Part shown: piece by piece, positions 48,714 to 60,213 of the stretch | How the letters are laid out: every line of letters begins with the position of its first letter | How positions within the stretch are numbered: position 1 is the first letter of the stretch | Assembly: GCA_003169845.1 (NCBI GenBank) | Contig: PNAG01000019.1 | Location: 195,069 to 259,068, forward strand | Reading direction: 5' to 3' | DNA length: 64,000 bases | Origin: Candidatus Dormiibacterota bacterium | GTDB lineage: Bacteria; Chloroflexota; Dormibacteria; Dormibacterales; Dormibacteraceae | Notes under the pieces: model-generated | Told to the model about the DNA's origin: nothing | Database searches by the model: none | Seen by the model: only the letters and a program-made list of their open reading frames with translations | Made by a program: the position numbers and the translations under genes

Positions 48714-49850
48714 ATGATGGCTCGACTCGTGATTCCATCCCGCAGCCGAAGCTCGACCGGGCAGTCGGTGCTATTGGACGTGCGGCCGCTTCAAGGCCCG
48801 AGCGGGGGCCGCGGGGTCGGTTCGTACGCCAGGGGCCTGCTCAAGGGACTGATCGCCGAAGGTTTTGATTCGAGGCTCACCCTCCTCCTCGACGCCGGTT
48901 TGGACGAGCCCGCGCTGCCGCCAGGCTCCTACCGGCTGGCCGGCTCGCGCCGGCGCTATCACGGCCAGCTCGCCGCGTACGAGGAGGCCGTCGCGCTGAG
49001 GGCGGACCTCGAGCGCATCCGCCCTGGCCTGTATCACGCGATCGACCTCCGCCTGCCGGGCCGCTCACCCTGCCCGCTCGCCGTCACGGTCCACGACCTC
49101 ATCCCATGGGCATGGGGCGGCCCGCGGATGAGAGGCGAGCGCCTGCGGTTCTGGCCCGGCAAGCGGCTGCTGAGGGGCGCGGACGTTGTGGTCGCGGTTT
49201 CCCAGGCGACGGCGGACGATGCAGCACGCATCGCCGGCGTCGATCCGCGGCGCGTTCGAGTCGTGCCGGAGGCGGCGGACGAGACGTTCAAGCCCTCGCC
49301 GGGAGCGCACGAGAGGGTCCGGCAGCGCTGGAGCCTGGGGGCAGGCTACCTGCTGTTCGTCGGTGCTCTGGACGCGAGGAAGGACCCTGCGTCGCTGCTT
49401 CGAGCCTGGGCTTCGGCCCGGGAGATCCGGCCAGAGGTGCAGCTGGTGGTCGCCGGCGACCCGGGCCGGCAGGCTCCTCCGAGCATGCCTGATGCCAGGT
49501 TGCTCGGCCGGGTGGACGATGCGGAGCTTGCCGACCTGTACACGGCGGCAGGGTGTTTCGTGTTTCCGAGCCGCTACGAGGGGTTCGGGCTTCCGTGTCT
49601 CGAAGCAATGGCGTGCGGCTGTCCGGTGGCGGCGTTTCGGAACTCGAGCCTGCCGGAGGTCGTCGGCGAGGCGGGGATGCTCGTGGATGACGGCGACGCG
49701 GAAGCTCTCGGCCGCGCAGCCGCTGCGATGAGCGCGGAACCGGAGCGGTGGCGGCGTGCCGGGCTGGAGCGCGCAAAGGCGTTCAGCTGGCGGAAGGCGG
49801 CACGGCAGACGATCGCCGCCTACGAGTCGCTGCTGCAGATTCGTCCGTAG
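48714..49850 (+). CDS. Glycosyltransferase family 4
   Basis: A 378-residue GT-B enzyme. Features are VTVHDLIPWAWGGPRM in the N-terminal domain, VVAVSQATADDAARI, RVVPEAADETF, and the C-terminal nucleotide-sugar site FPSRYEGFGLPCLEAMACG with the E-x7-E pattern of GT4. It likely transfers a sugar during glycan assembly. ATG 48714 and 48717 are equivalent; a later GTG near the strand VLLDVRPLQG is possible since the first 18 residues are poorly conserved in type. The long in-frame extension upstream is a shadow of the dehydrogenase gene. Confidence 0.88.
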   Translation: MMARLVIPSRSRSSTGQSVLLDVRPLQGPSGGRGVGSYARGLLKGLIAEGFDSRLTLLLDAGLDEPALPPGSYRLAGSRRRYHGQLAAYEEAVALRADLERIRPGLYHAIDLRLPGRSPCPLAVTVHDLIPWAWGGPRMRGERLRFWPGKRLLRGADVVVAVSQATADDAARIAGVDPRRVRVVPEAADETFKPSPGAHERVRQRWSLGAGYLLFVGALDARKDPASLLRAWASAREIRPEVQLVVAGDPGRQAPPSMPDARLLGRVDDAELADLYTAAGCFVFPSRYEGFGLPCLEAMACGCPVAAFRNSSLPEVVGEAGMLVDDGDAEALGRAAAAMSAEPERWRRAGLERAKAFSWRKAARQTIAAYESLLQIRP

Positions 49851-49923
49851 TCAGCATCCGAGGGCAGATGCCTGAATCGAGGTTCATTAACGGGCTCGGT
49901 TGTGGCTGCGCTCGAAGGACTCG

Positions 49924-50856
49924 ATGCTGAACAGTGTGCCTCGAGAGCCAGTCGTGCCACGCGAGCTCACGCGCGGACCGTTCACGGTCGCCGAGGCGCG
50001 CCGCGCGGGTCTCGCTCGCTGGCATCTTGAAGGGGCAAGTTGGCGCCGGCTGGGACCGGCCATCTATGCATGGACGGGCTTGTCTGAAACTCCTGCGTTG
50101 AAGCTGGAAGCGGCCCGAATTCGGTCACCCGCTTCCGCGGCTTTTTCGGGCAAGACCGCGGCCTGGTTGCACGGCCTTGACGTCGCCCCAGCGGAGCCGA
50201 TCGAGGCCATTCTGCCCGGCGATGGCGAAGGCTGGGAACGGGGCGGCATTACGGTGCGCCGAGTCGCACTGGACGATTGCGAGGTCGTGGCTCGACGTGG
50301 CTTCAGGACCACCTCGCTGGTGCGAACACTTTCTGACCTCAGCCGGAAACTGAGCTTGGTCGAGGCAGTAGTTATTACCGACATGGCGCTCCACGCAGGC
50401 CTGATCCACCGCGCCGAGCTGAGCAAGTGGGTCGACCGCCGCGCAGGCCGGAAGGGCATCGCTGCGGAACGGCTCGTGCTGGAATTCGCAGAAGGCGCCG
50501 CAGAATCGCCCATGGAAACGCGCCTTCGGATGCTGCTGGTGCTGCGTGGGCTACCCCGGCCGGAGGTGCAAGTCAATGTGCGGAAGGAAGCGGGTTCCTT
50601 CGTCGGACGCCCAGACCTGTATTACCGGGATCACCGATTGGGCCTTGAATACGATGGCGAGACCCATCATGCGAGCCTCGCTGAGGACAATCGCCGCCAA
50701 AATCGACTCCTGTTGGCCGAAGTCAGGCTGCTCCGGTTTACGGCGGCCGATGTATTGCGCCGGCCGGACAACGTAGTAATCCAGGTCCGAAATGCTCTCA
50801 CCCAAACCCGCCCGAAACCCGCATTCAACAGTCCAATGCGGTCTCTGCTGGGATAA
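49924..50856 (+). CDS. AbiEi-like / DUF559 nuclease-fold protein
   Basis: A 310-residue protein. The N-terminus (ELTRGPFTVAEARRAGLARW and AIYAWTG) resembles the winged-helix start of AbiEi-type antitoxin-like proteins. The C-terminus has a Vsr/DUF559-like restriction-endonuclease fold with GRPDLYYRDHRLGLEYDGE and RRQNRLLLAEVRLLRFTAADV, including D and E-Y-D residues of a P-D-(D/E)-x-K site. Such fused proteins are widespread in actinobacteria without a proven role; no AbiEii toxin is adjacent. It ends 10 bp before ugd. Confidence 0.8.
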   Translation: MLNSVPREPVVPRELTRGPFTVAEARRAGLARWHLEGASWRRLGPAIYAWTGLSETPALKLEAARIRSPASAAFSGKTAAWLHGLDVAPAEPIEAILPGDGEGWERGGITVRRVALDDCEVVARRGFRTTSLVRTLSDLSRKLSLVEAVVITDMALHAGLIHRAELSKWVDRRAGRKGIAAERLVLEFAEGAAESPMETRLRMLLVLRGLPRPEVQVNVRKEAGSFVGRPDLYYRDHRLGLEYDGETHHASLAEDNRRQNRLLLAEVRLLRFTAADVLRRPDNVVIQVRNALTQTRPKPAFNSPMRSLLG

Positions 50857-50866
50857 TCCCTCTGTA

Positions 50867-52162
50867 TTGAGCAAGGTTGCGGTCATCGGCGCCGGCTACG
50901 TTGGGCTCACGACCGCGGCATGCCTCGCGGATCTCGGAAACAACGTCACTGTCGTCGACATCAACCGCGAGAAGATTGCCCAGCTCAAAGGCCATCACGT
51001 CCCCTTTTACGAACCCGGGCTGAATGAGCTCGTGGAGCGAAACGCCAGGGCCGGCCGGCTCCGATTCACCACCGCCTACGAGGACGCGGTGCCCGGCGCC
51101 GAGTACGCCATCATCGCGGTGAGCACACCCGAGGGCGAGGGCGGCGAGGCCGACCTGTCCTACGTCGAGGCGGCCGCGACGTCGATCGCGAACTGCATGG
51201 ACGGCCCGCTGGTGGTCGTCAACAAGTCGACTGTGCCGCCGCTCACGGGCGACATGGTTTCGAGCGTCTTGCGCAAGACCAAGGCCGGAGAGCAGGCCGC
51301 CGTCGTTTCGAATCCCGAGTTTCTCCGTGAGGGATCGGCGATCCAGGACTTCATGCATCCCGATCGCGTGGTCGTCGGCAGCCATGACCGGGAGGCCGCG
51401 GAAAAGGTGGCGCGGCTGTACGCCCCGCTCGACGCGACCATTCTGATAACCCCCAACATCTACACGGCCGAGATGGTGAAGTACGGCTCCAACGCTTTCC
51501 TCGCCGCGCGAATCTCGTTCATCAACGAGATCGCGCGCATCTGCGAGCGCGTCGGCGCCGACGCCAAGCTGGTGGCGGAGGGGATGGGGCTCGACAAGCG
51601 CATCGGACCGAGCTTCCTCGACGCGGGCATCGGGTACGGGGGCTCTTGCTTTCCAAAAGACGTGAAGGCGCTTGCGGCGCTGGCTGAGCGTTTCGACTAT
51701 CACCCTGAGCTTCTGCACGCGGTGATGGACATCAACCGCGACCAGCGGATGCTCGTCATCGACAAGCTGCGGGATTGTCTCGAGGTGCTGACGGGTCGGG
51801 TGATCGGGCTTTTCGGGCTCGCGTTCAAACCCAACACGGACGACCTGCGCGAGGCGCCGAGCGTCGACATCGCCAAGGTCCTGCTTGCGGCCGGCGCTGT
51901 GGTGCGGGCCTATGACCCCGCGGCGATGGAGCGATCGCGCAGCATCATGCCGGACATCGAGTACATGGAGGATGCGTACGAGGTCGCGGCCGGCGCCGAC
52001 GCCGTGGTCGTGGTCACCGAGTGGAACGAGTTCCGCGATCTGGACCTTGCGCGGGTCAAGAAGTCCATGAGACGACCGGTGGTGATCGACGGGCGGAACA
52101 TCTACGACCCGGCGGTCATGCGGGGACACGGGTTCACGTATCGAGGTATCGGCCGCGAGTAA
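50867..52162 (+). CDS. ugd: UDP-glucose 6-dehydrogenase
   Basis: A 431-residue enzyme oxidising UDP-glucose to UDP-glucuronate. The NAD site is [20 protein letters not shown], the catalytic Cys is in [14 protein letters not shown], and [17 protein letters not shown] marks the third domain. TTG 50867 is taken as start because the NAD strand begins two codons later; the longer open frame from 50792 overlaps the previous gene. Its product feeds the UDP-xylose synthase encoded next (10 bp downstream). Confidence 0.93.
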   Translation: MSKVAVIGAGYVGLTTAACLADLGNNVTVVDINREKIAQLKGHHVPFYEPGLNELVERNARAGRLRFTTAYEDAVPGAEYAIIAVSTPEGEGGEADLSYVEAAATSIANCMDGPLVVVNKSTVPPLTGDMVSSVLRKTKAGEQAAVVSNPEFLREGSAIQDFMHPDRVVVGSHDREAAEKVARLYAPLDATILITPNIYTAEMVKYGSNAFLAARISFINEIARICERVGADAKLVAEGMGLDKRIGPSFLDAGIGYGGSCFPKDVKALAALAERFDYHPELLHAVMDINRDQRMLVIDKLRDCLEVLTGRVIGLFGLAFKPNTDDLREAPSVDIAKVLLAAGAVVRAYDPAAMERSRSIMPDIEYMEDAYEVAAGADAVVVVTEWNEFRDLDLARVKKSMRRPVVIDGRNIYDPAVMRGHGFTYRGIGRE

Positions 52163-52172
52163 GCCACGTGCG

Positions 52173-53089
52173 GTGGTTTCGGGCGGAGCCGGATTCATCG
52201 GCTCTCATCTTTGCCACGCCCTGCTCGACAACGGCATGTGCGTGCTGGCGTTGGACAACCTCCTCACCGGCTCGCGTGACAACCTGCGCGACCTTGAAGG
52301 GAATCCCGACTTCGAATTCAAGCAATCCGATGTGAACCACGGGATCTTCGTCGGTGGTGACGCACAGTACGTTTTGCATTTCGCCTCGCCCGCATCGCCA
52401 CCCCAGTACGACGCGAACCCGATACACACGCTGAAGGTCGGCACCCTCGGCACGATGAACATGCTTGGACTCGCGCGAGCGAAAGGCGCGACGTTCCTGC
52501 TGGCCTCGACGTCCGAGGTTTACGGCGACCCTCTCGTCCACCCGCAGCCCGAGTCCTACTGGGGCAACGTGAACCCGATCGGCCCGCGCGGCTGCTACGA
52601 CGAGGCGAAAAGGTGCGCCGAAGCCTTCGCCATGGCATACCACCGCGCCCATCAGGTGGACACCAGGATCATCCGGATCTTCAATACGCACGGCCCACGC
52701 ATGCAGGTCTCGGACGGCCGCGCTGTTCCCAACTTCATGGCCCAGGCGATCAGGGGCGAACCGCTCACCGTCTACGGGGACGGCTCTCAGACGCGCAGCC
52801 TCTGCTACGTCTCCGACCTCGTGCGAGGAGTCCTGCGCGTGCTCGAGCGCGGCGATGAAATGCCGGTCAACCTCGGCAATCCAAGCGAGGTGACCATCCT
52901 CGAGCTGGCCGAAACGATCATCCGGCTCGCAAACTCCAAGAGCGAGATCGTCCATCGCGACCTGCCGGTAGACGATCCGAAGCAGCGCCGTCCCGACATC
53001 ACGCGCGCACGGACTCTCCTCGACTGGGAGCCCCAAGTGCCGCTCGAGGACGGCCTGAGCCGGACCCTGGAATACTTCCGCTCGGTGGT

Positions 53090-53093
<4 letters not shown>
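52173..53093 (+). CDS. UDP-glucuronate decarboxylase (UDP-xylose synthase)
   Basis: A 306-residue short-chain dehydrogenase. [16 protein letters not shown] opens it, followed by [20 protein letters not shown] (family block of UXS) and [12 protein letters not shown] with Tyr-x3-Lys. [10 protein letters not shown] is also UXS-type. It decarboxylates UDP-glucuronate to UDP-xylose, matching the ugd product. The GTG start leaves almost no N-terminal strand, but no better codon exists. The stop overlaps the apt start (ATGA). Confidence 0.93.
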
Positions 53094-54902
<1,809 letters not shown>

Positions 54903-54948
54903 CGCTTTTCATGCTCAAGCCCTCTTCTATCACGCCCCTCTCGCTAGC

Positions 54949-54969
54949 CCTCTCCCCTTCGGGGAGAGG
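54949..54969. terminator. Hairpin after ahcY
   Basis: CCTCTCCCC-TTC-GGGGAGAGG forms a perfect 9-bp stem with a 3-nt loop in the gap between ahcY and the patatin gene. There is no T-tract. It may be a terminator or a common REP-type hairpin. Confidence 0.5.
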
Positions 54970-55006
54970 TAACTGACTTACGTTCGGTCCCGCTCGGCGC
55001 TCCTGG

Positions 55007-55858
55007 GTGCTGGGCGGCGGCGGCGCCCGAGGGGCCGCGCAGGTCGGCGTCCTGCAGGGCCTGTTCGAGGCGGGCGTTGATCCTCCCGTGGCTGTCGTCG
55101 GCACCAGTGTCGGCGCGCTGAACGGCAGCGCGATAGCCGCCTACCCCTCGCTCGCCGGCACCATGATGCTGCGCGAGGTCTGGATGTCTCGACAGGCGGT
55201 GGAGGTGTTTCGCGCCCACCCGCTCGGCATGATCCTGTCGGGCCTGAGGCGGGACCAGGTGAGCGCGCTGCCGCAGCAGAACATCCGCCGCCTGATCGAG
55301 CGGGCGCAGGCCCTGACCGGCGTCACGACCTTCGAACAGCTGCGCGTTCCGCTGGCAGTGGTGGCAACCGACCTCAACGCGGGCAGGCCCGCGGTGTTTC
55401 GCTCGGGTTTGCTGACACCGGCCCTGCTCGCTTCCACCGCCATCCCGGGGTTGTTCCCGTCGGTTCGCATCGCCGATCGCGAGCACCTTGACGGCGGCGT
55501 TGTCAACAACACGCCGATCAACATCGCCGTCGCCGACGGCGCCAAGGAGATCCTTGCGATCAGCCTGATGGGTGGAGGTGAGTACGCGGTGGTGCCGACC
55601 AGTCTGCCAGAGCTGATCGCGCGAACCCTGCAGCTGTCGCTGCACCACCAGATGCTCGCGGACTACGAGCAGATGAGGGATCGGGCACGCCTGGTCGTGC
55701 TGTGTCCGGTTACCTCCCCGACGGCGACGTGGGAGATGAAGCGTGAGCACCTCGACAAGGTGATGGAGTCAGCGCGGGCCGCCACCGCGGCGCTGCTATC
55801 GCAACGAGGCGCGAAGCTCTTCCGCCATTCGGGAATTCACTACCTGGAACTCAAATGA
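55007..55858 (+). CDS. Patatin-like phospholipase (RssA/NTE family)
   Basis: A 283-residue lipid acyl hydrolase. The oxyanion hole is LGGGGARGAAQVG at the very start, the nucleophile is in VVGTSVGALNG, and the catalytic Asp is in HLDGGVVNNTP. GTG 55007 starts directly at the glycine loop; family members usually have about ten more residues, and the frame is open only to 54977, where no start codon occurs, so the N-terminus may be truncated or wrongly placed. The TGA stop lies inside hairpin B of element R9. Confidence 0.88.
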   Translation: MLGGGGARGAAQVGVLQGLFEAGVDPPVAVVGTSVGALNGSAIAAYPSLAGTMMLREVWMSRQAVEVFRAHPLGMILSGLRRDQVSALPQQNIRRLIERAQALTGVTTFEQLRVPLAVVATDLNAGRPAVFRSGLLTPALLASTAIPGLFPSVRIADREHLDGGVVNNTPINIAVADGAKEILAISLMGGGEYAVVPTSLPELIARTLQLSLHHQMLADYEQMRDRARLVVLCPVTSPTATWEMKREHLDKVMESARAATAALLSQRGAKLFRHSGIHYLELK

Positions 55859-56012
55859 GAAGGAACCGTGGCCGGTTCCTTCTCATCGGCCGGTCGTGTT
55901 CCCGCCGACGGGCCTGCTTATCCTCCGCGGGATTGGATTTTCTGAATATCTGCTCCTGGCCACGTGATGGAGTCGACAGAGACAAAGTTGCGGCCGGGAT
56001 GAACCCGGCCGC
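55855..56012 (-). repeat. Element R9 (hairpin-pair repeat, minus orientation)
   Basis: Hairpin B is 55855-55886 (ATGAGAAGGAACC/GGTTCCTTCTCAT), containing the patatin stop codon at 55856-55858. Hairpin A is 55990-56012 (GCGGCCGGG/CCCGGCCGC). The B half is nearly identical to R1 (same stem and loop, then CGGCCGGTCG). Read on the minus strand, A is followed by CAACTTTGTC, as in R3-R5. Confidence 0.87.
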
Positions 56013-56040
56013 CAGGCCGCGCTGGTGAGATAGGATTCCA

Positions 56041-56112
56041 CCGTCCCAGAGGTATGAACCTGGCGCTTGGGGACTTCTCGGTCCTTGCCGGCGTGGGAGA
56101 TTCAACGGAGGA
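56041..56112 (+). promoter_or_regulatory. Candidate structured leader of metK
   Basis: CCGT+CCCA (56041-56048) can pair with TGGG (56094-56097) and ACGG (56105-56108), enclosing two hairpins: AGGT-ATGA-ACCT (56050-56061) and GGC...GGAC-TTCTCG-GTCC...GCC (56062-56089). This is a three-way junction whose closing stem overlaps the ribosome site GGAGGA (56107-56112) of metK. It does not match a SAM riboswitch consensus that I can recall, so the call is structural only. Confidence 0.35.
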
Positions 56113-56121
56113 CTTGCTGCC

Positions 56122-57279
56122 ATGGCGGAATCGACCCTGTTCACGTCGGAATCGGTCACTGAAGGCCATCCGGACAAGCTCGCCGACCAGATCTCGGATG
56201 CCATCCTCGACGCGATCCTCGCCAAGGACCCGCTGGCTCGCGTCGCCTGCGAGGCGATCGTCACCACCGGATTGGTGATCGTGGTGGGCGAGATCACCAC
56301 GGACTGCTACGTCGACATCCCTCGGATCATCCGGCAGACCGTTCGTGAGGTCGGCTACACCCGGGCCAAGTATGGCTTCGACGCGGAGACCTGCGGTGTC
56401 GTAACCAGCATCGACGAACAGTCCCCGGACATCGCTCAGGGTGTCGACGTCGGCGGCGCCGGCGACTCCGGGATGATGTTCGGCTTCGCGTGCGACGAAA
56501 CGCCCGAGCTGATGCCGCTGCCGATCACGCTCGCCCACCGGCTCGCCCGGCGGCTCGCCGAGGTGCGGCGCAACAAGACGCTCTCCTATCTACGGCCCGA
56601 CGGCAAGGTCCAGGTCACCATCCGCTATGGGGAGGATGGCCGGCCGGCCGGAGTGGACAACGTGGTGCTTTCCGCGCAGCACCACGACGAGATCGGCACG
56701 GACCAGCTGCGGGCAGACATCGCCGAGCACGTGATCGACGCCGTCATCCCGGTCGAGCTGCGAACCGGCAGCATCCGCACCTTCATCAATCCCACCGGTC
56801 GCTTCGTTGTCGGGGGCCCCGTGGCGGATGCGGGCCTGACCGGGCGCAAGATCATGGTCGACACGTATGGTGGGTACGCGCGCCATGGCGGCGGGTGCTT
56901 CTCGGGCAAGGACCCGACGAAGGTGGACCGCGCCGGCGCGTACGGTGCGCGCCACGTCGCCAAGAACGTCGTGGCCGCCGGGCTCGCGTCACGATGCGAG
57001 GTCCAGATCTCGTACGCCATCGGAGTCGTCAAGCCCGTCGCGATCCGCATCGACACCTTTGGCACCGGCAAACTGCCCGACGCGGCGATTTCGACCGGCG
57101 TGAGCAAGCTGTTCGACCTCAGCCCGCTCGGCATCATCAAGGAGCTCAACCTCCGGCGGCCGTTGTTCCGTCCGACGGCGGTGTACGGCCATTTCGGCCG
57201 CACGGATATCGACGCGCCCTGGGAGTCGACGGCGCGTGCCAAGGACCTCGCCGAAGAGCTCGCCGTACACCGCGCTTGA
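56122..57279 (+). CDS. metK: S-adenosylmethionine synthetase
   Basis: A 385-residue enzyme making SAM from methionine and ATP. Blocks visible are [20 protein letters not shown] at the N-terminus, [13 protein letters not shown] (canonical G-D-Q-G-x-M-F-G-Y-A), and [20 protein letters not shown], where a Cys replaces the usual Ala. ATG 56122 has GGAGGA 9 nt upstream. Its TGA overlaps the TTG start of manC (TTGA). With ahcY and apt upstream it forms a methyl-cycle neighbourhood. Confidence 0.97.
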   Translation: MAESTLFTSESVTEGHPDKLADQISDAILDAILAKDPLARVACEAIVTTGLVIVVGEITTDCYVDIPRIIRQTVREVGYTRAKYGFDAETCGVVTSIDEQSPDIAQGVDVGGAGDSGMMFGFACDETPELMPLPITLAHRLARRLAEVRRNKTLSYLRPDGKVQVTIRYGEDGRPAGVDNVVLSAQHHDEIGTDQLRADIAEHVIDAVIPVELRTGSIRTFINPTGRFVVGGPVADAGLTGRKIMVDTYGGYARHGGGCFSGKDPTKVDRAGAYGARHVAKNVVAAGLASRCEVQISYAIGVVKPVAIRIDTFGTGKLPDAAISTGVSKLFDLSPLGIIKELNLRRPLFRPTAVYGHFGRTDIDAPWESTARAKDLAEELAVHRA

Positions 57280-58337
57280 CACACACACTCGCGGTGATAC
57301 CGGCCGGAGGCGCGGGCACCCGCCTGTGGCCGCGGTCGCGCAGATCGACACCGAAGCACGTGCTGCCCCTCGGCGCTCATGGGGAGCCGCTGCTGAGAGC
57401 CACCTACGATCGGGCCAGCTCTCTGGCCGACGAGGTGTTCGTCCTCACCGAGCTCCGCCAGCGTCCGATCATCGAAGCGGTCCTTCCCGAGCTCGATCGC
57501 GCGCATCTGATCCTCGAGCCACAGGCTCGCGGCACGACGAACGCATACGGCCTCGCTGCGCTGACTCTGATCGCGCGCTACCCGTCCGCGGTGATGCTGA
57601 CGCTGCCCGCCGATCACGTCGTCCGCGGTGCGGCCAAGATCGCCAGGGTCGCAAGGACCGCCATTCGTGCCGCCGACACCAAGGCTTCGCTCGTCACCGT
57701 GGGACTGAAACCGACATTTCCATCGACCGGCCTCGGGTACATCCACGCTCCCGGTCGTGTGACCGACGGCACGCTTCGTGTGAAACGCTTCATCGAGAAA
57801 CCCGACCTTGGCGCCGCGAAGCGATACATGCGTGCTGGCGGTTACTACTGGAACCTCGCCTGGTTCAGCTGGCGGGTCGAGATCTTCATAGAGGAGCTTG
57901 CCCGGCATGCTCCACGGCACCTCGCCGGCCTGCGCAGGGTGGTAGCTGCGCTGAAAGCCGGAGACGAGTCGGGCGCGGCACGGCTTTACGGTCGCCTGCC
58001 GGTCGAGGTGATCGACCGGAGCGTGATGGAGAAGACGGACCGCTTGCTGCTGGTTCCCGCCGACTTCGACTGGGCCGACATCGGCAACTGGTCCGAGCTG
58101 GGCGACCGCGTGCGCGCGGACGAACGGGGCAACTCGGTGGAGGGGGAGGCCATCCTGGTCGACACCAGGGGCAGCCTGATCTTGAGCGACCGGCGGCTGG
58201 TGGCCGCGATCGGCCTGGAGGACATGATCATCGTCGACTCGGAAGACGCTCTCCTGGTGGTTCCGCGGTCCCGGGCGCAGGACGTCCGGAAGGTGGTCGA
58301 GGCGCTGAGACGGGCCCGCAAGACCCGTTACCTATAG
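57276..58337 (+). CDS. manC: Mannose-1-phosphate guanylyltransferase
   Basis: A 353-residue nucleotidyltransferase lacking the C-terminal cupin isomerase of type II enzymes. [20 protein letters not shown] with KHVLPLG is the nucleotide-binding signature; [23 protein letters not shown] and KRFIEKPD follow. It makes GDP-mannose. TTG 57276 overlaps the metK stop; the longer open frame is a shadow of metK. The separate cupin gene at 59821 may supply the missing isomerase-like domain. Confidence 0.9.
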   Translation: MTHTLAVIPAGGAGTRLWPRSRRSTPKHVLPLGAHGEPLLRATYDRASSLADEVFVLTELRQRPIIEAVLPELDRAHLILEPQARGTTNAYGLAALTLIARYPSAVMLTLPADHVVRGAAKIARVARTAIRAADTKASLVTVGLKPTFPSTGLGYIHAPGRVTDGTLRVKRFIEKPDLGAAKRYMRAGGYYWNLAWFSWRVEIFIEELARHAPRHLAGLRRVVAALKAGDESGAARLYGRLPVEVIDRSVMEKTDRLLLVPADFDWADIGNWSELGDRVRADERGNSVEGEAILVDTRGSLILSDRRLVAAIGLEDMIIVDSEDALLVVPRSRAQDVRKVVEALRRARKTRYL

Positions 58338-58391
58338 CCACCCCACGAAACCTTCGTTTTCGCGGGGACCCCGGCAGCTAACCTTTCAAGG

Positions 58392-59834
58392 ATGATCCAG
58401 GGCCAGGAGATCAAGTTCGGCACGGACGGCTGGCGCGGCGTGATCGCGGACGATTTCACCTACGCGAACGTCCGTCGAGTCGCGCAGGGCACCGCCGAGT
58501 TCATGAAGTCGCGCTCGAACGACCCGCTGGCCGTCGTCGGTTACGACTGCCGCTTCGCCTCGGAAGATTTCGCCCGCACCGTCGCGGAGGTCTTTGCCAC
58601 CAACGGAGTCCGGACCTTGATCTTCGATCGTCCATCGCCGACCCAGGTTGCCTCGTGGACGGTGATCGACCAGAAGGCGACCGGTGCGGCCGTCATCACG
58701 GCCAGCCACAACCCGTACCAGTTCAACGGGATCAAGTACAAGCCCGAGACCGGCAGCTCCGCACCGACGGAGGTGATCGCCGAGCTCGAGCGCCGGATCA
58801 ACGCCGTGCGTGATCTGCCGCCGATCGACCATCGGGCGGCGCGCGACCTGGTATCGACCTTCGACCCGCGCCAACCCTATTACGCGCAGATCGCGCGCAT
58901 GGTGGACATCGACGCGATCAAGGCTTCAGGGCTGCGCGTGCTGCACGAGTGCATGTACGGCTCGGGCTACGGCTACATCGCCGAGCTGATCGGCGGCGGA
59001 CGCACCAACGTCACCGAGCTCCACAACCAGAGGAACCCTCTGTTCGGTGGCATCAGCCCAGAGCCCATCCGGCCCAACATCGATTCGGCGATTGCCGTGA
59101 TGAAGGTGGGGGGGCAGGACCTCTGCATCTGCACGGATGGCGATGCCGACCGGGTGGGGATCATCGACGAGACCGGCACGTTCATCAACCAGCTCCAGGT
59201 CTTCGCGCTGCTGATGCTCTACCTCTTCGAGGTCCGCGGCATGCGCGGCCCCGTGATCAAGACGGTGAATATGACCGCGATGGTCGACAAGCTCGGCGCC
59301 GACTTCGGAGCCAAGGTGTTCGAGGTGCCTGTCGGGTTCAAATACGTGGCGCCCAAGATGATGGAGACGGATGCCGTGCTGGGCGGTGAAGAGTCCGGAG
59401 GCTTTGGGATCCGCGGTCACATTCCAGAACGCGACGGGATCCTGGTGGGACTGCTGTTCGCGGACATGATCGTCAAGGCCGGCAAGCCCCTGTCCGCGAT
59501 CCTTGCCGATCTCGAGCGGCGGGTCGGACCGCATGCCTACGCGCGGCACGACATCCATCTCGTACGCGAGACGTATGACGTGGACCGCAAGCGAATCCTC
59601 GAGACGCTCGGGAAGAACGAGCCGGAAGAGGTGGCCGGCGTACGCGTACAGAGGGTCCGTGCCGACGACGGTTTCAAGTTCTATCTCGAGGACGGCAGCT
59701 GGGTGCTGCTTCGGGCAAGCGGCACGGAGCCGCTGATCAGGATCTACGCCGAGGCGGCCGACAGCGCTGCGGTAGAGGCGCGGCTGGCGGCGCTCGAGGA
59801 CATCGTCGGTGTGCGAGCCAATGCCAATTCCTGA
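58392..59834 (+). CDS. Phosphoglucomutase/phosphomannomutase
   Basis: A 480-residue alpha-D-phosphohexomutase. Domain 1 opens with KFGTDGWRGVIADDFT, the phosphoserine loop is VITASHNPYQFNGIKY, the metal loop is CTDGDADRVGII, the sugar loop is GGEESGGFGI, and the phosphate-binding loop is RASGTEPLIRIY. It likely makes mannose-1-phosphate for manC (54 bp upstream), although glucose use cannot be excluded. Confidence 0.94.
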   Translation: MIQGQEIKFGTDGWRGVIADDFTYANVRRVAQGTAEFMKSRSNDPLAVVGYDCRFASEDFARTVAEVFATNGVRTLIFDRPSPTQVASWTVIDQKATGAAVITASHNPYQFNGIKYKPETGSSAPTEVIAELERRINAVRDLPPIDHRAARDLVSTFDPRQPYYAQIARMVDIDAIKASGLRVLHECMYGSGYGYIAELIGGGRTNVTELHNQRNPLFGGISPEPIRPNIDSAIAVMKVGGQDLCICTDGDADRVGIIDETGTFINQLQVFALLMLYLFEVRGMRGPVIKTVNMTAMVDKLGADFGAKVFEVPVGFKYVAPKMMETDAVLGGEESGGFGIRGHIPERDGILVGLLFADMIVKAGKPLSAILADLERRVGPHAYARHDIHLVRETYDVDRKRILETLGKNEPEEVAGVRVQRVRADDGFKFYLEDGSWVLLRASGTEPLIRIYAEAADSAAVEARLAALEDIVGVRANANS

Positions 59835-60198
59835 GTTCGGGCGGGTCGAAGCATCTCGGGTCGAGAAACCGTGGGGCTATGAGCTGCGGTGGGGGATCAC
59901 CGACCGCTACGCCGGGAAGGTCCTGCACATCAACAAGGACGAGGCCCTGTCCCTGCAGTACCACGAGCGCAAGGACGAGTTTCAGTACGTGATGAAGGGC
60001 GCAGTGGACATGGAGCTCGGCGGTCCGGACGGCGTGCTGACCCGACACCGCCTGAAAACCGGGGACACCCTGCACATCACTCCTGGTACACGGCACCGGC
60101 TGACGGCGGTGGAGGACACGGACATCTTCGAGGTCTCGACGCCGGAGCTGGATGACGTGGTACGGCTCGAGGACCGCTATGGACGCGCTGGGACTTAG
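59821..60198 (+). CDS. Cupin, mannose-6-phosphate-isomerase type II-like
   Basis: A 125-residue single-domain cupin. KPWGYELRW near residue 15 and LSLQYHERKDEFQYVMKG with the metal-binding His/Glu match the C-terminal isomerase domain of bifunctional ManC/AlgA. It overlaps the mutase gene by 14 bp; ATG 59821 is preferred to GTG 59809. Probable role is making or binding mannose-6-phosphate in the same GDP-mannose route. Confidence 0.85.
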   Translation: MPIPEFGRVEASRVEKPWGYELRWGITDRYAGKVLHINKDEALSLQYHERKDEFQYVMKGAVDMELGGPDGVLTRHRLKTGDTLHITPGTRHRLTAVEDTDIFEVSTPELDDVVRLEDRYGRAGT

Positions 60199-60213
60199 AC
60201 TTCCACCCCGTCG

